From a virus: a stretch of DNA of 21,433 bases. Shown piece after piece: positions 1 through 7,300 of this stretch. The notes under the pieces were generated by a model. It did no database searches, was not told the origin of the DNA, and saw nothing but the letters and a program-made list of their open reading frames with translations. Position 1 is the stretch's first letter. Every line of letters starts with the position of its first letter. The stretch spans positions 1 through 21,433 of the IMG/VR virus record IMGVR_UViG_3300023276_000662. One strand, given 5' to 3'. Made by a program: the position numbers and the translations under genes.

Positions 1-2
1 TG

Positions 3-206
3 ATTGGTGGGCAATTTGTTTTCCAAGAATGGATGTCACCTAACGACTACGCTTTTCTGGGAGCTGTTGCTCAGGGGATACGTGGAAAGTTTGAGGAGAT
101 AAGTTCGGATGATTGTCCTATAATTACGAAGGACGAAGTATGGGATAAAGTCGAACTACCAATGACACGGGAAGAAGAACTAGAAGAGACGTTAAGAAGA
201 CGCTAA
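3..206 (+). CDS. C-terminal part of an unknown protein (5' end outside window)
   Basis: An open frame enters from the left edge and ends at TAA 204-206, giving the last 67 residues of a protein. The tail is strongly acidic and basic, ending in a Glu-rich stretch followed by three arginines (LEETLRRR). Two tryptophans and the segment DEVWDKVELP suggest a small folded domain, but I do not recognise a family. The next plus-strand gene starts within 20 nt, so it is probably cotranscribed with the early-type genes to its right. Because the N-terminus is missing, no function is offered. Confidence 0.6.
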   Translation: MGGQFVFQEWMSPNDYAFLGAVAQGIRGKFEEISSDDCPIITKDEVWDKVELPMTREEELEETLRRR

Positions 207-221
207 CAAACTAAATGAACA

Positions 222-482
222 TTGAAAGAAAGAAACAGAATATCAAACAGAGCAGAAGATTTAACGAAAGACCTACAAACTTCGTGGCTTTGGAAATGGA
301 AGCAAGCCGTTAATAACAGAGAGGCAAGACTAGAAAAAACAAAAGACGCTATAACAGGAGTACGGGAATGGCTTAAACTATATATGCTCGACCTATTATC
401 TGCCGTGGACATAGAATGGAACATCAATAGGATCAGAAGAAGATTATTTGGAGATGGGAAAGAACCACCAAAGCGTAAGTAG
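222..482 (+). CDS. Unknown basic helical protein, 86 codons
   Basis: This frame starts at TTG 222, directly after an in-frame TGA (216-218), and ends at TAG 480-482. The product is highly charged with a Trp-rich segment (SWLWKWKQ, residues 21-28) and looks wholly alpha-helical, with basic N- and C-termini (last residues PPKRK). No domain is recognised. The start is uncertain. A better-looking ATG at 215 has the TAAC motif 7 nt upstream, but it opens a different frame that stops at 313 after 32 codons. The real start could be TTG 222, or the two frames could be joined by a frameshift or sequence error near the A-rich run 225-237. The same-strand neighbours support a real gene here over the antisense open frame. 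Confidence 0.5.
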   Translation: MKERNRISNRAEDLTKDLQTSWLWKWKQAVNNREARLEKTKDAITGVREWLKLYMLDLLSAVDIEWNINRIRRRLFGDGKEPPKRK

Positions 483-496
483 GTATTTACTTTTCC

Positions 497-523
497 TTGA
501 AAATATGTTAAGATACTTATAGT
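497..523 (+). promoter_or_regulatory. Candidate sigma70-type promoter
   Basis: TTGAAA (497-502) and TATAGT (518-523) each match the sigma70 consensus at five of six positions, separated by 15 nt, slightly short of the usual 17. They sit in the only sizeable gap between 482 and 541 and would drive the 34-residue membrane protein and the secreted lysozyme-like gene. Predicted transcription would begin near 530, leaving a very short leader. This is pattern matching only, and the sequence is AT-rich enough to give such matches by chance. Confidence 0.35.
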
Positions 524-525
524 CA

Positions 526-535
526 TTAACCCCTC
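526..535 (+). repeat. TTAACCCCTC element, copy 1, just before a start codon
   Basis: The ten bases TTAACCCCTC end 5 nt before ATG 541. An identical copy ends 6 nt before ATG 1451. The sequence is not complementary to the usual end of 16S rRNA. It contains the TAAC motif seen before many other starts in this window. It may be part of the translation start signal or a binding site for a regulator shared by the two small genes. Confidence 0.45.
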
Positions 536-540
536 ATAAC

Positions 541-645
541 ATGACAACAAAATCACAAAGGAACGCCCATCTCTTTATTATTGCACTTGGGTTGTTCGTA
601 GTTGGAGTAACATTTACTGCTCCGTTCTTATCATTATTTCAATAA
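541..645 (+). CDS. Small membrane protein, 34 residues
   Basis: ATG 541 to TAA 643-645 encodes 34 residues: a polar, basic N-terminus (MTTKSQRNAH) followed by one continuous hydrophobic helix of about 22 residues (LFIIALGLFVVGVTFTAPFL). It would be a single-pass inner-membrane protein with the basic end probably in the cytoplasm. Support comes from the TTAACCCCTC element 5 nt upstream, a candidate promoter before that, and the following gene beginning 12 nt later. The short hydrophobic form fits a holin-like, pinholin-like or superinfection-related peptide, but nothing distinguishes these. It is short enough to be missed by most gene callers. Confidence 0.55.
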   Translation: MTTKSQRNAHLFIIALGLFVVGVTFTAPFLSLFQ

Positions 646-657
646 CAAAAAACAAAA

Positions 658-1428
658 ATGAAAATCGCAATGAATTACGTTAAGTATGGATTGCTTGTTA
701 TCTGTGGACTCATTATTGGCTCTGTCGTGCATTCTGTATTCGCAGATGATATAGAGTTACCAATAGCAGAGAACAATCACGAGGAGGCCGTAGGATTGCT
801 CACAGCGAGTGATAACAGAATGAATAAGCTTATAGAAAACATGGAAGCTGATATTCAGGAGATCAGAAATGATTATGCTCCATACATTCAAGACGAAGAA
901 AAGGTGAACAGTCACGCAAAAGAATTAGTTTGCAAAACCGAATCAACGTTAGCTACTGTAAAGTTACAAGCTGGAATTGACGAAGAGATTGAATTAACTC
1001 CAGAGGATTATAAAAGATTATCAGAAAAGAAACTGTGGAAATGTACTGAAGAAGTAGAAGAATCTACAGAAATAGACGAACTGCTTATTGAGGCTTGTTC
1101 TAAACACGCAAGTAATCAAGAAACTTGCCCTAAGATAATGAAGGGAGTTTTCCAAGCTGACTCTGCTCAATGTACTCAAGGAGTTGGTGCAACTAACTTA
1201 AACTGTGGGAATATACGCCCTGGATCTGGGAAGTATGGCGATCCAGATATTCAATGGACTGTTAATAACAACTTTAGGAAATATGAATCTTTAAGTGATG
1301 GAGTATTCGATAACGTAGCTTTGTATGCTCAACTATACGAAGGTCAATCCATAGACTATATGCGCAGGGTGTGGGCCAGAGGTGGTCAAGGATGGGCTGA
1401 TACAGTTAATCAATATGCTAACTCTTAA
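658..1428 (+). CDS. Secreted lysozyme/glucosaminidase-like protein with six cysteines
   Basis: The 256-residue product begins with a clear signal peptide: basic start, hydrophobic core at about residues 11-24, and a likely cut after A29 (VFA-DD). The mature N-terminal half (about 30-140) is acidic and helical. The C-terminal part (about 145-256) carries the segment NCGNIRPGSG (182-191), then a phenylalanine/tyrosine-rich stretch and a regularly spaced helix ending in WARGGQGWADTVNQY. This layout resembles phage peptidoglycan-cleaving domains of the lysozyme-like superfamily with an N-x-GNIR core. Six cysteines remain after signal removal, all suited to disulfides in the cell envelope. In glucosaminidase-type folds a Glu would be expected shortly before the NIR segment; here I see only QADSA, so catalysis is uncertain. 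TAAC lies 11 nt before ATG 658. It sits on the early-type strand, apart from the lysis genes at 2949-4351, so a role in superinfection exclusion or envelope modification is as possible as lysis. Confidence 0.7.
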   Translation: MKIAMNYVKYGLLVICGLIIGSVVHSVFADDIELPIAENNHEEAVGLLTASDNRMNKLIENMEADIQEIRNDYAPYIQDEEKVNSHAKELVCKTESTLATVKLQAGIDEEIELTPEDYKRLSEKKLWKCTEEVEESTEIDELLIEACSKHASNQETCPKIMKGVFQADSAQCTQGVGATNLNCGNIRPGSGKYGDPDIQWTVNNNFRKYESLSDGVFDNVALYAQLYEGQSIDYMRRVWARGGQGWADTVNQYANS

Positions 1429-1434
1429 AACATT

Positions 1435-1444
1435 TTAACCCCTC
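1435..1444 (+). repeat. TTAACCCCTC element, copy 2, just before a start codon
   Basis: Exact second copy of the ten-base element found at 526-535, again in a short intergenic gap and 6 nt before an ATG (1451). The flanking bases differ, so the match is not part of a longer duplication. Confidence 0.45.
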
Positions 1445-1450
1445 TCAAAA

Positions 1451-1630
1451 ATGTCTATCCCACGATTCAGAAAACACCATCCTGATGATGGTCCATGCTA
1501 CGATGATCACATACATAGTGGTCTTGATAGAAAAGTTATCCCTCGATATGCTGTGGATGCTATTGATCCATTAGCTGAAAGATTCCATAAGCAAGGGCAT
1601 ATAGATCCTCATAACATAAAGAAACGATGA
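1451..1630 (+). CDS. Small His/Asp-rich protein, 59 residues
   Basis: ATG 1451 to TGA 1628-1630 encodes 59 residues with seven histidines and eight aspartates, including HHPDDG (9-14), DDHIH (18-22), HKQGHIDPH (46-54) and a single Cys16. The spread of His and Asp could bind a metal, but I do not recognise a family. The case for a real gene is strong: the TTAACCCCTC element lies 6 nt upstream, and the stop overlaps the next start as ATGA (1627-1630), so it is probably translationally coupled to the RuvC-like resolvase. It may act with that nuclease or simply share its transcript. Confidence 0.65.
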   Translation: MSIPRFRKHHPDDGPCYDDHIHSGLDRKVIPRYAVDAIDPLAERFHKQGHIDPHNIKKR

Positions 1631-2064
1631 TCATACTTAGTATCGATTTAGGAAAAACCTGTGGAATATCTGTATGGTCTACTTCACAAGGTATTGAATA
1701 TACAGAAGAAGTAACTATAAAAAGTTTATTAGATCTTGATAAGAAGGTTAAATACTTGATTACCCGTTGGATACCCAATCTAATTCTTATCCCTTACCCT
1801 ACACGTTTCTATCGAGTTATCTTAAACCATTCTAAACTAATGGGAGTAGTAGAGCTTGAAGCAGAAAAGAAAGATACTCAAGTAATAGAAGTTCAAGATG
1901 GCACTTGTAAGAAGAATGTACTAGGTAATGGTAGAGCCAAGAAAGAAGATATAGCTGAATACTACAAAGATAAGTATCCAGAAATAGAATCAGAACACGT
2001 ACTCGACAGTATACTATTCACTCATTGGTACCTTTTGTCAACTGACCAGGGAGATATTTCTTGA
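1627..2064 (+). CDS. RuvC-like Holliday-junction resolvase (RNase H fold)
   Basis: The 145-residue protein opens with the RuvC strand motif ILSIDLGKTCGISVW, placing catalytic Asp at position 7. The middle contains HSKLMGVVELEAE (68-80), like the helix of RuvC that follows its second catalytic strand, and NGRAKKEDI (101-109), like the conserved basic loop and helix start. The end carries EHVLDSILFTHWYL, giving H124 and D127 spaced as in the RuvC form with His-x-x-Asp. The second catalytic Glu, expected on the strand at about 53-57, is not obvious, because that strand reads LILIPYP. Such enzymes resolve branched phage DNA before packaging or during recombination. Length is close to bacterial RuvC. 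ATG overlaps the previous stop by 4 nt. Confidence 0.82.
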   Translation: MIILSIDLGKTCGISVWSTSQGIEYTEEVTIKSLLDLDKKVKYLITRWIPNLILIPYPTRFYRVILNHSKLMGVVELEAEKKDTQVIEVQDGTCKKNVLGNGRAKKEDIAEYYKDKYPEIESEHVLDSILFTHWYLLSTDQGDIS

Positions 2065-2089
2065 CACTTTAATCGGCAAACGCTATCCT
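2061..2089 (+). promoter_or_regulatory. Candidate sigma70-type promoter for the HNH genes
   Basis: A perfect TTGACA (2061-2066) is followed after exactly 17 nt by TATCCT (2084-2089), a four-of-six match to the -10 box. The -35 box overlaps the end of the RuvC-like gene. Transcription would begin near 2096, only a few bases before ATG 2101, so the message would be nearly leaderless. This would let the two HNH genes be expressed independently of the upstream genes. No transcription data are available. Confidence 0.45.
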
Positions 2090-2100
2090 GTTTATAGATT

Positions 2101-2559
2101 ATGGCTAAAACACCCGAAGAAATAAAGGAATATAAGCGAAGATACTACCTTGCTAATAAGGAGAAGTTAAGCTTAAGGCATAAAAAGTATTATGACGAGA
2201 ACAAGGATAGGATTAAAAATCAAACCCTAGCCTATTATTATAAGACCAGGGTATTAAAAGGGAGAAGTGATCCGTGGAACAAGGGGATGACCATGTCTAA
2301 GGAGTATAGGCAGAAACTAAGCGATGCTCATGTTCTTAAAGACGAAAATAAATACAGAAATAGATTTGGGAAAAGAGAACACAGAAGGATAGTAGAAGAG
2401 CACATAGGCAGGGAATTAAGACGTGACGAGCTAATCCACCACATTAACGGCAAGCCAGGTGACAACAGGATAGAGAACCTATTCGTATGTGATATGAGCA
2501 CGCACAAGCTTATTCACTTCAGGGGAGCTTCGACTCGAGAAGAGTGTGAAGCTATATAA
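2101..2559 (+). CDS. HNH homing-type endonuclease with basic N-terminal repeats
   Basis: The 152-residue protein has two parts. Residues 10-50 hold tandem Tyr/Lys-rich units (YYLANKEKL, then KKYYDENKDRIKNQTLAYY at 28-46). Residues 59-75 (WNKGMTMSKEYRQKLSD) resemble the small DNA-binding NUMOD3-type motif of homing endonucleases. Residues 93-142 form the HNH nuclease: EHRRIVEEHIG, then HH at 113-114, N126 in the segment DNRIENL, and H135/H139 in the last helix. It would nick or cut DNA at a specific site. It has its own candidate promoter, and no intron is visible, so it is best read as a free-standing mobile endonuclease. Its N-terminal unit is shared with the HNH gene at 20353-20946. Confidence 0.85.
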   Translation: MAKTPEEIKEYKRRYYLANKEKLSLRHKKYYDENKDRIKNQTLAYYYKTRVLKGRSDPWNKGMTMSKEYRQKLSDAHVLKDENKYRNRFGKREHRRIVEEHIGRELRRDELIHHINGKPGDNRIENLFVCDMSTHKLIHFRGASTREECEAI

Positions 2560-2620
2560 TACTGGACTCTATACTATTTATCGATTCATATTTAAAAGAA
2601 ATAGAAGACGGAAATTATAT

Positions 2621-2884
2621 ATGAAGAAACATACTAAAATTTACTGCAAATTCTTTGGGATTGGTGAACAAGACTTTCCTATCTGTGAATGGTGTGGAAG
2701 AAGAGAGCTTATTGATGTTCACCATATCAACAATAGAGGTATGGGAGGCTCAAAAGATAAGGATTTTATAGAGAATTTAATTGGATTGTGCAGAGAGTGT
2801 CATAGTTCAGCTCACACACACAGAATATCCAAAGATGAACTCACACATAGGCACGAGTTAAAAATGATGTATAAGGCCTCCTAA
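2621..2884 (+). CDS. Small HNH endonuclease with zinc-binding CxxC pairs
   Basis: From ATG 2621 the product has 87 residues. It shows a classic zinc-supported HNH module: C22-x-x-C25 (CEWCGR), H34-H35 (IDVHHINNRG), a glycine-rich turn (GMGGSKDKD), N52 in ENLIGL, then C57-x-x-C60-H61 and H65. The two Cys pairs hold a structural zinc, and the His/Asn residues form the metal-dependent nuclease site. A longer frame from ATG 2546 would overlap the preceding gene by 14 nt and add 25 basic residues of low-complexity type. I prefer 2621 because it sits behind an AT-rich leader (ATTATATATG) like other starts here and avoids that overlap. It may be a packaging-associated or defence-type HNH. The stop codon lies inside the inverted repeat that follows. 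Confidence 0.82.
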   Translation: MKKHTKIYCKFFGIGEQDFPICEWCGRRELIDVHHINNRGMGGSKDKDFIENLIGLCRECHSSAHTHRISKDELTHRHELKMMYKAS

Positions 2885-2932
2885 AGCGCGTATTCCCTAG
2901 ACTATAAGTTGGCGGAATGGTTTAGGAGGCCT
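2874..2932. terminator. Inverted repeat at convergent gene ends, probable bidirectional terminator
   Basis: AGGCCTCCTAAA (2874-2885) and TTTAGGAGGCCT (2921-2932) form a perfect 12-bp stem around a 35-nt loop. Inside the loop ATTCC (2892-2896) can pair with GGAAT (2914-2918). It lies between the last plus-strand gene, whose stop codon is in the left arm, and the last minus-strand gene at 2949. A long T-run does not follow immediately on either side; the minus direction has a T5 about 10 nt beyond the stem, so the intrinsic terminator form is imperfect. No tRNA-like arms are seen. Confidence 0.55.
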
Positions 2933-2948
2933 ATTTAATAACGTCGTA

Positions 2949-3149
2949 TTATTTTTTAAGGCTAATTTTTCTAGCCACACTGTCTGCTACTCCAACTCCT
3001 GTAGCTAATCCTACTAGTTGAGTTAAATGTATAATCTCTTCGCCACCTATAAGACCTTTAGCCTCTAGGTAACTTAGTAAGATGTACGCAGCTAATCCCC
3101 AGAACTTCTTTGATAATAGGACTGGTAGATTTTCTTTTAAGAATTTCAT
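2949..3149 (-). CDS. Holin-like small membrane protein
   Basis: The 66-residue product has a basic N-terminus, a hydrophobic helix at about residues 16-30 (KFWGLAAYILLSYL), a short polar turn (EAKGLIGGEE), a second weakly hydrophobic glycine-rich helix (about 41-57, LTQLVGLATGVGVADS) and a basic tail (RKISLKK). This two-helix arrangement and its place 10 nt after the M23 endolysin, as last gene of the late operon, fit a holin that releases or activates the endolysin. No sequence signature proves this; it could be another small phage membrane protein. Confidence 0.55.
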   Translation of the reverse strand: MKFLKENLPVLLSKKFWGLAAYILLSYLEAKGLIGGEEIIHLTQLVGLATGVGVADSVARKISLKK

Positions 3150-3159
3150 ATTTGTAAAT

Positions 3160-3684
3160 TTATAAAGTAAATTTCTTGTGCGTTCCTTTCCAATTTAGTA
3201 CATATTCAAGGAAGTCTATATATCCAAAGAACCCATTGCTATAATCCATTACCTCCCATGAGAAGATATCTTTATCACTATCTTTTAATAATCTATATCC
3301 TCCATGAAAGTGTGGAGCTGTTGAGAAGCCCGTATTTCCCGAATAACCCATTAAGTCTCCAGAATGTACGTGACTACCATTAGGTTGTATTATGTCGCTC
3401 ATGTGGCCTCCTACGAACTCTGAAGCCTTATAAGGATTCCTAATCTTAAAATGTAAACCATATCCGTCTTTACCAGAATCCTTTACTTTTACTTGACCAT
3501 CCATCGGTGCGAATATAGGAGTACCCACTGGGATACCCCAATCGATACCATTGTGACCAGTCATACCCATAGCTTCGTACCAGTGTCGAGTATCTTTTTC
3601 ATTGAATATCTGTGAAACTTTCGGGCGAATCTGAATCCAGTTAAGGACAAATGCTGCCTTGTTTTGAATAGGACAAATAAGCAT
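3160..3684 (-). CDS. M23 family metallopeptidase, probable endolysin
   Basis: The 174-residue protein is a single LytM/M23 peptidase domain, which cuts peptide cross-links of peptidoglycan. All zinc and catalytic residues are visible: H44 and D48 (GHNGIDWG), H94 in GGHMSDI, and H125-x-H127 (APHFHGG). The lead-in strand GTPIFAPMDGQVKV and the GDLMGYSGNTGFST loop are typical of the family. No signal peptide is present, so export would need a holin, and a holin-like gene follows directly. The start lies 1 nt after the stop of the papain-like gene. It is the best endolysin candidate here. Confidence 0.9.
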   Translation of the reverse strand: MLICPIQNKAAFVLNWIQIRPKVSQIFNEKDTRHWYEAMGMTGHNGIDWGIPVGTPIFAPMDGQVKVKDSGKDGYGLHFKIRNPYKASEFVGGHMSDIIQPNGSHVHSGDLMGYSGNTGFSTAPHFHGGYRLLKDSDKDIFSWEVMDYSNGFFGYIDFLEYVLNWKGTHKKFTL

Positions 3685-3685
3685 A

Positions 3686-4351
3686 CTAAACTGTTATTTG
3701 ATAAGCTTCTAAAATCAAAGGAAAATGCTTTGTATCGTTTTTCCTTTTGAATTTAAACCATCCATTATCGGTGCCAGCTGCTTTCACTCCATGTGAATTA
3801 GCAACCCATATAACGTCTATATTATGTTTGTCTCCACATATACCTGCCATTGCATGATGTACTACTCTTTCGTAATTACTCAATACTCCGTCATCTCCTA
3901 CTGTACTTAACTTTTGAGATTCCCACATACAATCTAAGATCAAGGGTTCACCTCCTATTATCTTTGAATATGGATTTCTACCGAATAGGTAGCGATTCCT
4001 ATAACTATAAAACAACCTGCCAGACTTAATCTTGTAGTATTCTTTATTCTTCTTACAGTACATTCCTTCGCTTTTAAGAAGGTCTATAACAAAGCTCATC
4101 TTCTCATAATCTCCTCTAGGGTGAACAACCTTAAGTCTTTTGTAGAACTTATAGTAATCTAGGTCTAGCTTCTTGCCGTATTTTTCAAAGTATTTTAGCT
4201 CGAAGACGTGTTTAGTAGCAGCAGATTGACATGATCCACCTTTCTGTTTGAAGATCTCGTTGACTAATTCCTTCTTTCGTTTATACATAATCGAGTGATT
4301 AAAAGCTAAATGTTTTCTTTTTCTTACTAGATGCTTGTTCTGGCCTTGCAT
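3686..4351 (-). CDS. Papain-like (C1 fold) cysteine protease
   Basis: The 221-residue protein carries the papain triad in the right order and spacing: C41 in GGSCQSAATKH (like GSCWAFS), H166 in VVHHAMAG, and N185 in WVANSHG (like VKNSWG), followed by an aromatic WFKFKRK strand. Q36, five residues before the Cys, is a candidate oxyanion-hole residue. The middle segment GDYEKMSFVIDLLKSEGMY matches the family's helix before the substrate loop. There is no signal peptide or obvious propeptide. From ATG 4351 the gene overlaps the end of the giant gene by 53 nt; ATG 4288 (residue 22) would remove the overlap and keep the full domain, so the start is open. Its place between the giant virion-type protein and the M23 endolysin suggests cleavage of virion proteins, host proteins or peptide bridges at lysis. 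Papain-like proteases are uncommon in phage lysis regions. Confidence 0.75.
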   Translation of the reverse strand: MQGQNKHLVRKRKHLAFNHSIMYKRKKELVNEIFKQKGGSCQSAATKHVFELKYFEKYGKKLDLDYYKFYKRLKVVHPRGDYEKMSFVIDLLKSEGMYCKKNKEYYKIKSGRLFYSYRNRYLFGRNPYSKIIGGEPLILDCMWESQKLSTVGDDGVLSNYERVVHHAMAGICGDKHNIDVIWVANSHGVKAAGTDNGWFKFKRKNDTKHFPLILEAYQITV

Positions 4352-7300
4352 ATTTATAATATCTCAAAAGCGTTTCTGTAGGGATTCCCGTAACGGGTTC
4401 TTGTAATAAAGACATTATGCTCAACCAATCGCTTGCATCTTTTTCTTTCTTTTTTGCCTTGGTCCACGCTTTAGAAACATCATCAAACAATGGATAGCTA
4501 AATAAACCCTCTCCATAGTAATAATCTTTTCCTGTAAGTTTTTTTCTAATTTCAGCATAAGCATTTTCAGCTGCAGCGTCGAGCAATGGTAACGCCTGAA
4601 AAGGCTGGACAAGAATGTTCTGTAGGATATCACCAGCAACAGTGCTTTCTTCTTCTTCAACTTCTGCACCAGTTATCATTTGCCAAAGTTCTTTCACTGC
4701 AATCCCAGCTAGTACATACATAATAGGAGTATAGATTGAATATAAAACAGTATCAGCAGCAAACTCTTTTGGAGTTATTTGTTTATTTAAGGCCTGAATA
4801 GTAGAGTCAGTTTGTAACCTTAATAACTGATTTGTTGTATTTTTAAATCTAAAAAACACTCTATGAAAAAATCCCTTTGCACGTTGTGGTGATGACAAAT
4901 TGGCTGAAGATCCAGACTGCTGGGTCTTTTCTGTAAACTTTTCTAATTCTTCTGATGCCTTTTTTATATCACCATGTTTAGACATTTCATCTTTTATAAT
5001 AGGGTAGCCATTTATCATTATCGCTGTTACATCACCACTTCTAGTTAGAAGTGTTAGATATTTAGTCAAGCTCCCCATCCCCACTTTTAACTTATCCGCT
5101 CCTCTTATAACTTCTTGTAACGCCTCTGAATAACCTTGTTTAAAACGAGACCTGATATATGGAACGTTGTTCCACATATAGTCAAAGGTTCCCTTAGGAT
5201 TCTTTATAAAATCCTTGTTGTATTTTAAATAATTTTTTATACCAACTTTCCTAGTAGAATAGACACTAGATATAAGCTGTCTAACAAAAACAGTTGGGGA
5301 TCCAATCTTAGCTTTTACCCAATTATTCAAAGCCTTGTTCATAACACCAGAAAACACATCAAGCCTTTGAGTTCTATAATTAAGGGAAAAAGTATCTATA
5401 TGCTCCATCAAAGTATAATAAACTTCGATTCCATATTTTTCTTTTATTTTTCTTTCAACAGCTTCATTGGTAAAAAGGTTTTGCAACTCTTCATATTTTC
5501 TACTAACAGTCTTTACGTGTTCCGCCTCTGCAATATGTTTCTGTAACTTTAACCAAGCATTATCTGGAACTGGTTTTACGCTAGAGCTTTTAGCCCTTTC
5601 CTTCATTGCGCTAGGAGTTTCCCCCTGGATCCTTATGTCGTCATAAAAATCAGCTTTATACTTAGAAGTGGATGGCCAATAATTTTCAACAACACCCAAA
5701 TCTCTTCCAGTTATTTCAACACTTCTTTGGTTTAAAACATCCCTATACCCCTGTGCTTCCTCCATTAACGTATCAGCTAGTTTAGCGTCTTCAATAGATA
5801 GATTCTGCAACAACGCTGTCACCTGCTCTTCTCCAAAAGTATTGTAATATCTATCTTTAATTAGATCATTCTTAATAGCATTATATATATCCATTAAAGA
5901 AAGCTTGTTTATTTCTATAGTCCCTATGCTATCAGTTATCTTATAATCTGGTGAAGCAAGGTCGTTTATTAACTTCTTGTTTAACTCCCAATCACTTTTT
6001 AAATTATAAATCTGCTTTGTTTTAGCAACTATCTTTTCAACTTTTTCTCCAAAATCATTTTGCGTTTTAGTTTGAAGCCTTCCATAATCATACTGATCTG
6101 CTATCTTTTTCCCAGCTATCGCATTTAAAGCTGAATACAAATTAGAAATTGAACTAACGTATGCAGTTTTTAGCTGCTTTAGAACAGGCAAACTAGGTTT
6201 TTGAAGCTCCATGTTCTCTAATAACTCATCAACCTTTTGTCTTTTTTCAATTTTCTTAATCAAGTCATCAACATTCTTAGTCATCTTTCCAGACATTTTT
6301 ATAGTCTTTATGTCATCTAAAACCTTTTCAACTAAAGCCAGCGACGACTTAGCTCCATTCGCCTTAAGTGACAACATTCTTATTTTCATTTTATCGAACT
6401 CTGATAAATTTTCTGTAGGAGAAAGCTTTAAAACTTCTTGCGCCTTTTCTTTAGAAAATCTATTTATATCTCTCAGCTTTTCTATAACCTTATTGCTCTC
6501 ATAATCATATTTAGCAACTCTTTTCTGCCCTTTCTTTATAGGCTTAGTATATTTAAGCTCTCTTTTTATTTGCTTTTCCAGTCTCTTTTTTTCAGCAAAC
6601 TCCTGAAGTTCCCCAACTTTGTCTACTGCTCTTTTATAGTCCTTACCAGTTTTAGCATTTTTAATAGTAGCTAATAGTTTTCCCCGTTCTCTTAGCGGAA
6701 TATCTTTAGCAGACTTAATAATTTCTGACTTTATCTTTTGAGCCGCTTTTTGCTTATCAGTTATATTCCTTATGGTTTGCATACGATCTATTCTCTTTTT
6801 AAGCTTACTAGCTTTTACAGAGGTCATTCTCCTTTCAGAACGCAAGGCTGCAACTTGTCTCCTAGTGGGGATCTCTTCTATAAAGTTTATAGCTTCAGCT
6901 TCGTCTATGCCTAAAACTTCCGTAACCCTCTCAATAGTAGTATTTGCGAAATCACGCATCGCCTTTGCTTCAGCTATTTCTTTTTCTATCTTAGCAACCT
7001 TTTTTTCTGAATATCCTTTTCCAATTGGAGATTCTGGAATCTTTCTTAGCGTTTCAATATCACCAGTAGTTTTTTCTAAGATTCTATTTAACTTTCTAAT
7101 AACATTTAAATCTTCTCTATCAAATTGTTTTAACCCTTCGTCTACAGCCTCTATCTCTCCACTAAGCTCTTCTATTTTCCTTGTACTCTCTTCGTATTCT
7201 CTCGATGTTTTTAAATCCATATCTTCTATTACCGCTACCTTCTCTATTCCTGGTCTTTGACTTGCGTCTCCTTCTGGTCCACGCATGAAAGCCATTACAG

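Noticed and set aside
203-556. Minus-strand open frame of 117 codons
   Set aside because: It lies opposite the 86-codon plus-strand gene and the promoter region, has no start motif, and no neighbour runs in that direction on this side of the strand switch.
1560-1778. Minus-strand open frame of 72 codons
   Set aside because: It is antisense to the 59-residue gene and the RuvC-like gene, whose motifs and ATGA overlap are clear.
2546-2620. Upstream extension of the small HNH gene to ATG 2546
   Set aside because: It would overlap the previous gene and adds basic residues outside the HNH domain; ATG 2621 has a better AT-rich leader.
2874-2932. A tRNA gene at the inverted repeat
   Set aside because: The 59-nt element has a 12-bp stem and no TpsiC or anticodon arm, so a tRNA is not supported.
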